NCBI GenBank assembly: GCA_948470335.1
Contig: CAOKOL010000022.1
Location: 1 to 64,000, forward strand
Origin: an uncultured Lachnospiraceae bacterium
GTDB lineage: Bacteria; Bacillota; Clostridia; Lachnospirales; Lachnospiraceae
Direction of reading: 5' to 3'
DNA length: 64,000 nt
Shown here in pieces: positions 1-8,955 of this stretch. The notes under the pieces were generated by a model that did not search any database, was not told the DNA's origin, and worked only from the letters and a program-made list of their open reading frames with translations. The number at the start of each line of letters is the position of its first letter. Within the stretch, counting starts at the first letter, position 1. Made by a program: the position numbers and the translations under genes.

Positions 1-1144
1 CCGCTCCCGGATAGCGGTCCAGCAGATTGCCGCAGAGGGTGCTCATAAACACATCCGGCAGAAATCCGATTACGGAAATCAGACCCACGGCCGTCCCCAT
101 CACATTCATGGGAATGTTTACCTCGTCAACGGTGGCAAAATAAATTCCTCTCATGGCAAATATGGCCACACACAGTACAATCATGGCGAGCATCAGAACA
201 GGCAGCGCCGACACCGGAGCGGCGATAATGGCCAGCAGTCCGACGATAATCAGCAGATAGCAGCCGATAACGACTTTCGTAATGGAATGCATTTTATCCG
301 CCAGCGCCCCGCCGCAGGGTGCGGCCACAAACTGGATGATATAGGTTCTGGCAATAGAGATAAAAGCCGCCATGGAAGCCGAAATTTTTATCACATTCGT
401 AAAATAAGGCGTCAGATAGGTACTGCCCAGATAAATGCTGTAACAGCAGATAATCACCATGGCGATCAGCCATACCGCAGGGGTTTTTAAAATCACCAGA
501 ATATCTGACATTCCCGCTTTTTTCTGATCCTTTTCCGGACGGTCCGCCGCGGAGGGCTTATCATCCTCCATAACAATCCAGACCAGAATACCGGATACGA
601 TACAGAGGGCTGCCATAACCAGAATCACGCCTCTTAATCCTCCCAGGCCCTCCCCCAGCCTGGTAAACAGATAAAGGGTTGCAAAGGAAACCACCGTAGA
701 ACAGATGCCCCTTCCGCCCTCCACAAAGCCGAAGATACGGCCCTGTTCTTCGCTGCTGCCCAGGCTTCGGGTGGCTTTCTGCATGGCGGACCAGAAGGTA
801 AGGGTGGTAAAAATACCCCACAGTATGTACATGACCACCTGCCCCGCAAATCCGGGAAAGGTTGCGTACCAGAAGCCCACCAGTCCGGCTCCCAGCATGG
901 AGCATGTCATCAGTTTTCTGGAGGAGAAGCGGTCGGCCAGCCAGCCGCCCGGCGCATAACAGATCATGGTGGTGGCGCCGAAAATGCTTAAAGTCAGTCC
1001 GAACTGGGTATTATTCAGCCCCGATGCTTCCATCACCGCATCATAATACGTCCACCGCAGATACGGCAGCAGATAAATCGTCATTGCCGAAAGGCAGATT
1101 ACAAAAATATTCAGGTATGTTTTCCTGTTAAATCCTTTTTTCAT
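1..1144 (-). CDS. MFS transporter, 3' end beyond left edge
   Basis: The minus-strand frame is open from an ATG at 1144 to the left edge, about 381 codons with no stop. A strong GGGGG-type ribosome site precedes the ATG. The translation is hydrophobic with many predicted membrane segments and major-facilitator features: a GGWLADRF loop after the second segment and a second half containing GGALADK. It starts 45 bases after the stop of the MttB-family gene, so the two are probably one transcript and the likely substrate is a methylated amine or its product. The substrate is inferred from context only. The C-terminus is missing, so total length cannot be given. Confidence 0.85.
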   Translation of the reverse strand, partial: MKKGFNRKTYLNIFVICLSAMTIYLLPYLRWTYYDAVMEASGLNNTQFGLTLSIFGATTMICYAPGGWLADRFSSRKLMTCSMLGAGLVGFWYATFPGFAGQVVMYILWGIFTTLTFWSAMQKATRSLGSSEEQGRIFGFVEGGRGICSTVVSFATLYLFTRLGEGLGGLRGVILVMAALCIVSGILVWIVMEDDKPSAADRPEKDQKKAGMSDILVILKTPAVWLIAMVIICCYSIYLGSTYLTPYFTNVIKISASMAAFISIARTYIIQFVAAPCGGALADKMHSITKVVIGCYLLIIVGLLAIIAAPVSALPVLMLAMIVLCVAIFAMRGIYFATVDEVNIPMNVMGTAVGLISVIGFLPDVFMSTLCGNLLDRYPGA

Positions 1145-1189
1145 ATTTATTTTCCCCCTAATTTTTTTATTAAAGTTCCGTAACGGTCC

Positions 1190-2614
1190 CTACCGCATAC
1201 ACCCCTCGGCAAGCTCCACAAAGGATTTGTCCACGCCAAATTCTTCCATTACCGCTTTTACGGCGGCACTTTCCTCCGGTGTCAGCTCCGGTCTTTGATA
1301 ACGTCCCAGCCGCATCTCCATCTGTTTTTCCAGGTTATTGTCAAACATCTCCGGTCCTTTTGCCTGAGGTCCCCGCACGCTTAATGTGGGAATACACAGT
1401 TCTTCACGGCAGAAATCCAGCGTATGTTCTTCCATCAGATACTGACCGGCAGGCCCTACCTCATCGACCACATCAAGCGCCAGCGTCTCGTCGTCAATCT
1501 CAAATTCTCTCACATAACGACGGGCGAAACGGATTACCTCGAAATCCACCAGCATCTTTTCAAAAGATGCGGCCAGATACCCGTCCATAATGCCGGCACT
1601 TTGGAAAACCACGTCCACTCCGGCCAGACAGCAGGAAAGGTAAGTCAGCATGGATTCATAACCTGCCTGCGCATTCACGATCTTGGCATCGGACAATGCG
1701 CCGCCGGCCCGGCAGGGAATTCCGTAGAATTCCGCCAGTTTCTTGGCATATTTGTAGCAGAGCGCTCCCTCCGGAGAACCTACGGCGATGCTGCAGGACT
1801 TCATATCCGCATTGGTAGACTGGGAGCCGTAAAGCACGGGGGAGCCGGGCGCAAACATCTGAGACAGCGCCACCACGGAGATCACCTCCGCATTGATAAC
1901 AGCCAGTTCCCCTGCCAGCGTCACAGGAGCGGTGGTTCCGCCCATGGCCGCAGCCGTAATGGCCAGCGGCTGTCCGTATTTCAGATATGTAAACAGGGTT
2001 TCGGTCATATGAATGTCAAACTGCAGCGGCGTATTCGTGTTCACCATCGTAAATACTCTGGGCCGCGCCTTTAATTCCTCCGCCGTCACCCCGTACCTGG
2101 CCATGGTCATCCCCATAATGGCCTCCACCTGCCTGTAATTGCCGCAGGCCGTCCAAAGTGTTTTTTCCGTCAGGCTCATGGCCAGATAATGCAGAAGCAC
2201 CGCCGCAATGTCCGAGGGAATTTCTTTGGGCTGGCAGGGGGTACCGCCGTTAAAACAGTAATCCTCATTGGTTTCAAACAACTGAATCATTTTTACAAAG
2301 TCTTTTAAATCTGCCTGCCTGATTTTCCCGTCCTTTTCCATAATCTCCGTCGCACCGGCACAGGGGGCGTTGTAGGTTACGCCGCTGCCCAGTGTCACGT
2401 TATATTTGGGATTTTTTGCGTAAATCGTGACGGAAGAAGGCGCCAGCTTCACATACTTCATAATCTGTTCTTCCGTAAAATGGGCCACGTTTCCTTCCAT
2501 GCGGATTCCGTGGTCCTTCAATACCTTTACCGCATCGGGATGGTGAAATTTCACTCCTGTTTTCTCCAAAATTTTCATACTGGCTTCATGGATCTTTTTT
2601 ACATCAATACGCAT
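1190..2614 (-). CDS. MttB-family (non-pyrrolysine) amine methyltransferase
   Basis: The 474-residue product belongs to the trimethylamine:corrinoid methyltransferase (MttB) superfamily, recognisable from the start (DVKKIHEASMKILEKTGVKF) and the central YGSQSTNADMK and AQAGYESMLTYLS stretches. There is no in-frame amber codon, so it belongs with the non-pyrrolysine members. Characterised ones demethylate glycine betaine, proline betaine, carnitine or butyrobetaine and pass the methyl group to a corrinoid protein. An AGGAGG site lies 9 bases before the ATG. A TetR-type operator sits about 117 bases upstream and the MFS gene follows. The substrate cannot be read from sequence. No corrinoid protein gene is visible in the window. 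Confidence 0.88.
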   Translation of the reverse strand: MRIDVKKIHEASMKILEKTGVKFHHPDAVKVLKDHGIRMEGNVAHFTEEQIMKYVKLAPSSVTIYAKNPKYNVTLGSGVTYNAPCAGATEIMEKDGKIRQADLKDFVKMIQLFETNEDYCFNGGTPCQPKEIPSDIAAVLLHYLAMSLTEKTLWTACGNYRQVEAIMGMTMARYGVTAEELKARPRVFTMVNTNTPLQFDIHMTETLFTYLKYGQPLAITAAAMGGTTAPVTLAGELAVINAEVISVVALSQMFAPGSPVLYGSQSTNADMKSCSIAVGSPEGALCYKYAKKLAEFYGIPCRAGGALSDAKIVNAQAGYESMLTYLSCCLAGVDVVFQSAGIMDGYLAASFEKMLVDFEVIRFARRYVREFEIDDETLALDVVDEVGPAGQYLMEEHTLDFCREELCIPTLSVRGPQAKGPEMFDNNLEKQMEMRLGRYQRPELTPEESAAVKAVMEEFGVDKSFVELAEGCMR

Positions 2615-2730
2615 TTGTGATACCTCCTATATTGAAGTTCCGCAACTCCCCTTCCAAGCCCCCTTAAACTTTAAACTTTGACCTGTAAGGATTTCCAGCC
2701 GCCCTCATATGTTTACAAATCGTTTCCATG

Positions 2731-2744
2731 TTAACTTGTTAACA
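2731..2744. promoter_or_regulatory. TetR-type operator upstream of mttB-like gene
   Basis: GTTAACTTGTTAAC is a palindrome with 6-bp arms around a 2-bp centre, extended by AT/AT on each side. The same 14-bp unit, GTTWACTWGTWAAC, occurs twice back to back before the tetR gene at 3483-3510. Sharing it suggests that the adjacent TetR protein binds here and controls the methyltransferase/MFS transcript. Binding is inferred. Confidence 0.6.
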
Positions 2745-2754
2745 TCATGGTCTT

Positions 2755-2781
2755 AAAAAAATGCTAATGTAACATTAGCAC
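2755..2781 (-). terminator. tetR terminator overlapping its stop codon
   Basis: An 8-bp stem (TGCTAATG / CATTAGCA, loop of 3) is followed on the minus strand by seven T residues. The TAA stop of the tetR gene at 2775-2777 lies inside the stem, so the terminator is packed into the end of the gene. This isolates tetR transcription from the mttB-like gene downstream. Confidence 0.75.
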
Positions 2782-3431
2782 TTTTTCAGATACCGTCTGA
2801 TATTGCGTTCGATCAGCGCCGTGCATTCCTCGGCCGCTTTCCGGGCCACCCCCGGCACGGTATAATCCGACATGTGTTCCATCAGCATGCCATGGGCGAT
2901 CAGACAATTGGTTCTGCTTAAAAACTTTGCATCCTCATAATCCAGCAGTCCCTCATTCGCCCCGCGCCGCATCCAGATAAAATCCCGTTCCTCGATGCCT
3001 CCGCTGAACAGGGAACTGATCAGAAACGCATCGTTATTATAAATGGAAGCTTCGGGAAAAATTTTATAGTAGTCGAACAGAGCCACCTCAAGCTGGTCAT
3101 TATATTTCCCCCAGAACAACGTCTCATAAATCGGCGGATTGGCAAAGGCATACCGGTTAAAATTTTCCCAGCCCAGTATATTCTTTTCCACAGGATTTTC
3201 CTCGTCGTCATTGATCGTCTTCAATGTTTCCAGATAATCGGAAATACAGATAATCGAGGCAAGAACCGTCAGATAATATAAATTTTCAAAGTGCCTGTAA
3301 ATCACGGTGGGCGTTACGCCTACCCGCTTTGCCACCTCTCTGGCAGTCACGCCTTCCACACCTTTTTCCTGAATAACCTGGTAAGTGGCTTCCACCAGTC
3401 TTCGTTTCGTGTCATTTCTGTTCTCCATCAT
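2775..3431 (-). CDS. TetR/AcrR-family transcriptional regulator
   Basis: The 218-residue protein has an N-terminal TetR helix-turn-helix at about residues 15-50 (VEGVTAREVAKRVGVTPTVI followed by YRHFENL). The all-helical C-terminal ligand-binding region has no clear family signature. It is encoded between the MttB-family gene it probably controls and the GntR gene. Its own promoter (TTGACA-16-TATAAT at 3514-3541) overlaps a double palindrome, which fits autoregulation. A methylated amine is a reasonable guess for the ligand, from context only. Confidence 0.88.
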   Translation of the reverse strand: MMENRNDTKRRLVEATYQVIQEKGVEGVTAREVAKRVGVTPTVIYRHFENLYYLTVLASIICISDYLETLKTINDDEENPVEKNILGWENFNRYAFANPPIYETLFWGKYNDQLEVALFDYYKIFPEASIYNNDAFLISSLFSGGIEERDFIWMRRGANEGLLDYEDAKFLSRTNCLIAHGMLMEHMSDYTVPGVARKAAEECTALIERNIRRYLKKC

Positions 3432-3477
3432 CTTACCACAGCCGCCGGCTGCCCCTTTCTTCGCGTTTGCCGTTCAG

Positions 3478-3515
3478 ATGATGTTAACTAGTAAACGTTT
3501 ACTTGTTAACATCAT
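3478..3515. promoter_or_regulatory. Double palindromic operator before tetR
   Basis: A 38-bp inverted repeat centred between 3496 and 3497 matches its own reverse complement at 36 of 38 positions. It can be read as two abutting 14-bp sites, GTTAACTAGTAAAC and GTTTACTTGTTAAC, of the type found again at 2731. It overlaps the -10 box of the tetR promoter and its start region, the position expected for an autorepressor. Confidence 0.65.
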
Positions 3516-3541
3516 TATACCATGAATCATTTCTCTGTCAA
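3514..3541 (-). promoter_or_regulatory. tetR promoter
   Basis: On the minus strand a perfect TTGACA (-35, 3536-3541) is followed after 16 bp by a perfect TATAAT (-10, 3514-3519). It lies about 85 bases upstream of the tetR start and its -10 box overlaps the palindromic operator. Confidence 0.7.
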
Positions 3542-3597
3542 GCACTTTTCCGTAGAATTACATGTAATTTTTTGGTCTGTTTTCATATGTAAATTCG

Positions 3598-3631
3598 AAA
3601 AAAACCGCCTTGCAAGTGATCTGCAAGACGG
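3598..3631 (-). terminator. gntR terminator
   Basis: On the minus strand a 10-bp stem (CCGTCTTGCA / TGCAAGGCGG, one G-T pair) with a 7-base loop is followed by seven T residues. It lies about 20 bases after the gntR stop codon and separates gntR from tetR. Confidence 0.75.
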
Positions 3632-3652
3632 CCTGATCCCAGTCGGGCTTCT

Positions 3653-4318
3653 CTACTCTTTCCGCATAAAAAATTCCAGCGGCTGCATATTATGCTCCTT
3701 CACCCGTTTCAATACCAGTTCCCGGTCGCCCTGCTGAAAAGCCTGGGCAATCCCTTCATGCTGCTCCACGCTCAGCTTCCGCACGGCTTCCGACTCCTGG
3801 TACATCCGTACCGGCGCATCCAACTGATTCTGCATCTGGTCCGCCAGCGCCGCCAGCTTTTTATTTGGACACCACGCAAAGATAATCTCATGAAAATGAA
3901 TGCAGTGATGCATCAGCGTCTCCTGCTCCCCTGCCGCCAGCGCCTGCCGCTGCTGCTCTACCGACTGCCGCAGCTCATCTGCCAGACCTTTTGGCAGCTC
4001 CTTACGAAACAGGGTCTGAACCACGCCTTCCGTCAGGATATTGCAGGTTTCCACCAGGTCCTGCATCAACTGTCTGTCATAAGCGGGAATCTGGGGACCC
4101 ACATTGTGGACATGTTCCAGAAAGCCGTTCTGAGTCAGCATCCCAATGGCCTCCCGGATCGGCGTACGGCTGACGCCGAATTCCCTGGACAGACTTTCGA
4201 TCTTTAACCGCTCCCCCGGAGCAAACTCTCCCCTTCTGATTTTTTCAATAATCAATGTATAGACCTGCTCTGTCGTCGAGCGTCTGATAATCCGATCTCC
4301 CATCCTTTGCGCAACCAT
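3653..4318 (-). CDS. GntR-family regulator, FadR/FCD type
   Basis: The frame is open up to 4426, but the probable start is ATG 4318 (or 4303), giving about 220 residues, normal for FCD-type GntR proteins; the extra N-terminal stretch is unlike the family. The winged helix contains GEFAPGERLKIESLSREFGV followed by SRTPIREAI, the GntR signature. The C-terminal FCD domain is helical with a histidine-rich region (MHHCIHFHEIIF) that commonly binds a metal and a small carboxylate. It lies between the two methyltransferase modules and probably controls one of them. An 11-bp motif shared between 3556 and 9138 is a possible target. Confidence 0.85.
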   Translation of the reverse strand: MVAQRMGDRIIRRSTTEQVYTLIIEKIRRGEFAPGERLKIESLSREFGVSRTPIREAIGMLTQNGFLEHVHNVGPQIPAYDRQLMQDLVETCNILTEGVVQTLFRKELPKGLADELRQSVEQQRQALAAGEQETLMHHCIHFHEIIFAWCPNKKLAALADQMQNQLDAPVRMYQESEAVRKLSVEQHEGIAQAFQQGDRELVLKRVKEHNMQPLEFFMRKE

Positions 4319-4545
4319 CTTTCCAAATATCAGTTTATGTAAAATCCCGCATACTGCCCAAATCATATCAGGCAGCCGCCTGTTTTTGCCTTTCAAAAGC
4401 TTACCATGAATACGAGATTCTGTCAATCAAGCCGGTACGCCTCCGTTTTTCCGTTTTTTCCTGAAAGATACTCCCGTTCCCGTTCAGGTGCCGCTATTCC
4501 GAGAGCATGTCTCAAAGCCTCTCTGATTTATAGAGGAAAACAAGT

Positions 4546-4598
4546 AAAAATGCCTCCCGGACAGACTCCGATTATTCCCGTGATCTGTCCGGAAGGCA
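4546..4598 (-). terminator. Strong hairpin with T-run
   Basis: A 14-bp stem with one G-T pair (TGCCTTCCGGACAG / CTGTCCGGGAGGCA on the minus strand) encloses a 20-base loop and is followed by five T residues. It is the first terminator downstream of the Rpn-type gene, 286 bases after its stop, and may originally have served a gene now lost from this gap. Confidence 0.6.
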
Positions 4599-4883
4599 TG
4601 ATACCGCAGGCCATTCCCTTATTAATATAAATTTAACTGCACACAAAAAACAAATATTTGATTTCCTGAAAAGACTGCTTTCCTTCGCCTCCCTCAGCCA
4701 GCACTCCATATCCGTACCAGTCACAAGAAATCCCGTTCAGGCTCCGCTTTCAACCTGAAAAGTCTCCTAACAGGACGTGGAAAAACCTGTATGGTTTGCA
4801 TGTCTGTGATGGGAAACATCTATTCTTACGCTCTCCCCCATTGCCGGTCACTACTATTCTTATTTGAACACATTTTCCGCCAT
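4599..4883. other. Gap with possible gene remnant
   Basis: No complete gene is seen between the terminator and the Rpn-type gene. On the minus strand a 38-codon open stretch ending at TAA 4633-4635 reads as a plausible protein C-terminus (it contains SCDWYGYGVLAEGGEG), but it has no start codon or ribosome site. It could be the tail of a degraded gene. I cannot assign a family. Confidence 0.25.
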
Positions 4884-5771
4884 TCAATGGTCATCCGCAT
4901 ACTGTTTTTCAAATATGTCAAAATATTCCTGTGCTCTTTGAAACGACACATTTAATTTATTCATAATCCTGTTTAAAATATCCTGCCTCGAAAGACCGAA
5001 ATCAACGCCCGCATCAATAATTTCCATCGCTCTGCCTTCTTGCCTTCCTTCTTCCCATGCCTCGGACTGTTTTACACGGATATCGTCTTCATAGCTATAC
5101 TCACCAATCAGCATATTCCTCACCTCTCTGCCTTTCCGTTTCAGATACTCCGTCAGAATTCCGTTACCGATGCATTCGTCTATAGCCTTTTTTATGGCAT
5201 CCTGTTCTCCCGCATATTTCCTTATGGTGTCAACAAAAACGCTGTACTGACGCAGAACATCGCACTTTTCCAGAATTTCATGTTTTTTAGACAAATTGAT
5301 ATTGATGCCCTTCACCTTTAACTCAAGACTTCTTTTTCCCTCCGGGTCAAAAAATGCATCCGACAGCAGCATTTCCTTTTCCATTGGGAAATCTCTTGTC
5401 CCGTTATAAAACACATAAAACTCCGGAGTCGGTATTTTCACCAGAGTCGTACGATACCTGGCATCATCGTTTACCAGTTGTTCATATGCCCTTCCCGCAT
5501 ACATCAGACACCTGAGCGGCATATTCGGATTCACGGTAGACTGATGTTCTCCAAATACGACCACCCTTCCTTCCGCTTCAAAGGAGACGTCATTCTTAAA
5601 ATTTTTATACAGAATATCCCCGATCTTCACCTTCCGGATCTGATCCGTATCTCTCAGCTTTTCAGTATGCAGCGCATTGTACAAGCTGAGGAGATTTTCC
5701 ACAGCGCTTTCATCCGAATAAAACAAATCGACAAACAGACTGTCTTTATATTCCCGATTTTCTTTTTCCAT
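4884..5771 (-). CDS. Rpn-family recombination-promoting nuclease (PD-(D/E)xK transposase-like)
   Basis: The 295-residue protein matches the Rpn/YhgA-like group. It has an N-terminal YKDSLFVDLF stretch, a PD-(D/E)xK core around residues 60-85 (NDVSF then VVVFGEHQS), and a C-terminal helix rich in EGRQEGR. Rpn proteins in E. coli are DNA endonucleases that raise RecA-independent recombination. These genes are common, often multicopy, in Lachnospiraceae and are spread by transfer. It interrupts the transporter/methyltransferase module and has no obvious functional link to it. The start follows a GGAGG site at a long distance, so the start is less certain than the frame. Confidence 0.82.
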   Translation of the reverse strand: MEKENREYKDSLFVDLFYSDESAVENLLSLYNALHTEKLRDTDQIRKVKIGDILYKNFKNDVSFEAEGRVVVFGEHQSTVNPNMPLRCLMYAGRAYEQLVNDDARYRTTLVKIPTPEFYVFYNGTRDFPMEKEMLLSDAFFDPEGKRSLELKVKGININLSKKHEILEKCDVLRQYSVFVDTIRKYAGEQDAIKKAIDECIGNGILTEYLKRKGREVRNMLIGEYSYEDDIRVKQSEAWEEGRQEGRAMEIIDAGVDFGLSRQDILNRIMNKLNVSFQRAQEYFDIFEKQYADDH

Positions 5772-5874
5772 AGCGACGTTATTACCCTCTGTTTTCCTCC
5801 ATTATATAACATCGCCCTGCCAAATGGAACAGTTTTTCTGAAAAAGCACATCCGAAAACTTTATACGCAAAAGC

Positions 5875-7428
5875 TTATCCGTCTTCATCCCGCTTTCCGA
5901 AAAAGGTCCTGACCGCAGACACGATCATCAGCATAAAAATAAGAAATACAATTGCTCCGCCAATCGTCGCCAGAGATTTCACGCCGTCAAGCCCCTGAGC
6001 GCCCCCGCCGAAGGCCGCCATAACTACCGCCATCACGCCGATAACAATGCCCCAGATCACTTTTACCCCGGCCGGCGGCTCTGTTCCAATGGGAACATCT
6101 TTCACGCAGAGGGAACCCAGATTGGTCAGCGTCGCATCTGCCGCCGTAACAAAGCTCATCACGATCACCACGATATTAACCGCAATCAGCACTTCTCCCA
6201 TGGGAAGCTGCCGCAGAAATGCCCACAAGGCCGCCAAGGCTCCCCGCTCTGCCATAATGCCTGCCAGATCCGCCTGGCCGGACATCTGCATATCAATCGC
6301 GGTATTGCCCCAGATGCCGAACCAGAGGATACCGAATATGGAGGGCAGTATCCAGTTGACAACCATAAATTCCCTGACCGTTCTGCCTCTGGCAAGCAGC
6401 GCCAGCAGCACGCCCATAATCGGCGCATAGGCAATCCACATGCACATATTGAATACGGTCCAGCTTTTGGTCAGCGCCTCCCCGCCGATATCAATGGGGT
6501 CCAGCCCCCAGATCCACAGGTTTTGCAGCCATTCTGCCAGCCCCGCCGTGGTATTGCGCAGAATAAATAAAGTGGGACCTGACACAAACAGGAAGATCAG
6601 CAGTCCATAATAGAGAAACGCATTGATATTTCCCACCTTTTTCAGCCCCCTATTCATTCCCGCATAGGAGGACAGGGTAAACAGCACCGTAACGACGGCG
6701 CCTCCGCCCACATAATAGGCCAGGCTTGTCTCAATCCCAAACTCCCTCAGGCCTTCGGCCACGGTGGACAGCAAAACCGCCAGGCCGGAAGTAATGCCAA
6801 AACCGATGGCCAGCATGGAAAGGGTGTCGATCACATCCACCACCCATTTCCGTTTCAGCAGCCGTTCCCCCAGCACAGGCCGCAGCGCATCAGATACCGT
6901 CAGCTTATGCCCCTTATTATAATAGAGATAAGCGATCAGCACCCCGCACAGGGCATACAGGCAGTAGGGCATAAACGTCCACTCATAAATCGACCGGCCC
7001 ATAGCAAACCGGGCCGCCTCAGGGGTGAACGGACTGATTCCGAATCCGTCCAGCTCTCCCCACACATTTCCGTACAGAAGAACAGGAAAATTCACGCCCC
7101 AGGTGACGATACCCACCGCCACGCCACCGGTCAGGGACATGGCAAACCAGGACGAAAAAGAAAAGGCAGGCCTGGCCTCCGGCCCTCCCAGCTTCATATT
7201 GCCGGCCTTGCTGAAGGTGATCATAAAAGTGACGATCAGACAGGTCATGCACACAATCTGAAACAGCCATCCGAAGTGATCCAGAATCAGGCTGAACAGT
7301 GTGCCGGTTCCCCGGACCAGCGCCTGATTGTCCAGGATTCCCGCCAGAGCCGTAATGCCGAAAATGGCCAGGCCGCTGAACAAAACCCCTTTTCTCAGTT
7401 CATATTTTTGCTGTTTATCTTTTTTCAT
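5875..7428 (-). CDS. BCCT-family betaine/carnitine/choline transporter
   Basis: About 517 residues from ATG 7428, which has GGGGGAG upstream; the frame stays open to 7488 but the added residues are not typical. About twelve membrane segments are predicted. BCCT features are the LGGPEARPAFSFSSWFAMSL stretch after the second segment and a later WIAYAPIMG with ARGRTVREF. BCCT carriers move compounds with a quaternary ammonium group. The gene follows the second MttB-family gene by 90 bases, so uptake and demethylation of one substrate are probably coupled. Which betaine is carried is not readable. Confidence 0.88.
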   Translation of the reverse strand: MKKDKQQKYELRKGVLFSGLAIFGITALAGILDNQALVRGTGTLFSLILDHFGWLFQIVCMTCLIVTFMITFSKAGNMKLGGPEARPAFSFSSWFAMSLTGGVAVGIVTWGVNFPVLLYGNVWGELDGFGISPFTPEAARFAMGRSIYEWTFMPYCLYALCGVLIAYLYYNKGHKLTVSDALRPVLGERLLKRKWVVDVIDTLSMLAIGFGITSGLAVLLSTVAEGLREFGIETSLAYYVGGGAVVTVLFTLSSYAGMNRGLKKVGNINAFLYYGLLIFLFVSGPTLFILRNTTAGLAEWLQNLWIWGLDPIDIGGEALTKSWTVFNMCMWIAYAPIMGVLLALLARGRTVREFMVVNWILPSIFGILWFGIWGNTAIDMQMSGQADLAGIMAERGALAALWAFLRQLPMGEVLIAVNIVVIVMSFVTAADATLTNLGSLCVKDVPIGTEPPAGVKVIWGIVIGVMAVVMAAFGGGAQGLDGVKSLATIGGAIVFLIFMLMIVSAVRTFFGKRDEDG

Positions 7429-7518
7429 GCCGCCGTACTCCCCCTTTTCCGGCAGCCGGCACAGGCCCTTCCCCTGTCCTTTCGACATGGCCGGACCTGT
7501 GCCAGTTTTCCACCATCA

Positions 7519-8955
7519 TTATTTTACGGTCACATTGTTTTCGGCTTCCGCAACGATTTTTTCCATCTCTTTCAGCACGTTCTCCGGCAGGCTTTCCGCC
7601 TGATGGGTTTTCAGAATTCTGTGAACCTTTTCCAGCGCCCGCTGTTCCATGGTCAGAGCGCCTTCCTTTTCCCATACCTCATAGTCTCTTCTTTCCAGCA
7701 GCGTCGGCCGGAAAAATTCCTCTCTGTAATAGTCCACCGTATGCTCTGACTGTAAGAAATTTCCTCCCGGTCCTGCCTCCCTGATAAATTCCATGCCGAT
7801 CCGGTCCTCATCCACGGCAATTCCCTCACAGTAACGTTTCGCCATCCCCACAATCTCGTCGCATACGCAGAGCATGGTCAGATTTCCGGTCATGCCGATA
7901 TCGGTGTAGCCGCAGTCATGTACCAGATTGCCTCCGGTCAGCAGGCTGATCATGGCCTGCATGGACGCCTCGATGCCGGCCTGGGCATCCACCACCTTGG
8001 ACTCCGTGGAACCTGCCATATCAAAGGAAGGAATTCCCAGATAATGAAGAATCTCATTGGAGGCGCCTAACAGCAGGCTGGTGGACGGCGCGCCGTAAGG
8101 GGTGTGCATCGTCGCCATATCCATGGGCGTTCCGGAGGTTCCGGCGATAAAAGGAGCGCCGGGACGGAGCAGCTGATTGATTACCAGACCTACAAAAGTA
8201 TCGGCAAAGCCTACGGCCAGAGATCCCGCGATGGTGGCCGGAGAGGTTCCGCCCATAATCATGCCCGGCGTATACAGGGTGGGAACGCCCCACTCGGTAG
8301 TCACAAATACTTTTTCAAGAGCTTCCTTCGTATGTACCATGGGCGTAGTAGGCTCACTGTAGATAATCACAAAAGGCTTTTCCGCCAGCTTTTCTTTGCC
8401 GCCTGCTACCGCCGCGCACAGCCGCAGCAAATATTCCAGGTTCGGCGCATTGAAGGCCCAGGTACAGATGGGCTTCGTGGTGTTGCGCAGCATGGCATCC
8501 ACCTCATGAACATCCGCCAGCGTATGGGTGTGGTCCTCGATCATGCACAGAGACATGGCATAGCTCATATTGGGCAGGGCGTCCACCATTTTCGCCGCAT
8601 CGGCCGCATCCTGTTTTTTCGGTTTGCGCCGTTCCCCTGTCCAGGGATCCTTAAAATAGACGCAGGTAGGGCCGGCGCCGAAATACACGTTGCGTCCTCT
8701 TAACAGCATGGCCTCGTTTCCGTTCCGGTCGTAAATCTGAATTCCCTTGGGAACCGTGTTAATACATTTCTTTACCAGCTCTCTCGGAATCCTCACACGG
8801 ATACCGTCAGCGGTACATCCGTTTGCTGTCAGAAGCTCCACTGCCTTCTCGCTGTAAATATTAACGCCGGGATCTTCCAGCAGACTGTAAGCCGCATCCA
8901 GAATCTGCTCTTTCTCTCTGTCCGATAATAATTCTACTTTTAAATTGCTGATCAT
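7519..8955 (-). CDS. MttB-family (non-pyrrolysine) amine methyltransferase, second copy
   Basis: The start is ATG 8955, directly after a perfect AGGAGG with 6-base spacing, giving 478 residues; the open frame to 9180 is untranslated leader. The protein shows the same superfamily layout as the first copy (EQILDAAYSLLEDPGVNIYS near the start, AGTSGTPMDMATM and DAQAGIEASMQAMISLLTGG in the middle) but is clearly diverged. There is no in-frame amber codon. It probably transfers a methyl group from a betaine-type substrate to a corrinoid protein encoded elsewhere. It is followed by the BCCT transporter gene in the same transcript. Confidence 0.88.
   Translation of the reverse strand: MISNLKVELLSDREKEQILDAAYSLLEDPGVNIYSEKAVELLTANGCTADGIRVRIPRELVKKCINTVPKGIQIYDRNGNEAMLLRGRNVYFGAGPTCVYFKDPWTGERRKPKKQDAADAAKMVDALPNMSYAMSLCMIEDHTHTLADVHEVDAMLRNTTKPICTWAFNAPNLEYLLRLCAAVAGGKEKLAEKPFVIIYSEPTTPMVHTKEALEKVFVTTEWGVPTLYTPGMIMGGTSPATIAGSLAVGFADTFVGLVINQLLRPGAPFIAGTSGTPMDMATMHTPYGAPSTSLLLGASNEILHYLGIPSFDMAGSTESKVVDAQAGIEASMQAMISLLTGGNLVHDCGYTDIGMTGNLTMLCVCDEIVGMAKRYCEGIAVDEDRIGMEFIREAGPGGNFLQSEHTVDYYREEFFRPTLLERRDYEVWEKEGALTMEQRALEKVHRILKTHQAESLPENVLKEMEKIVAEAENNVTVK

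Noticed and set aside
561..1131. Several frames over the left edge
   Set aside because: They are other frames of the MFS transporter gene that runs off the window.
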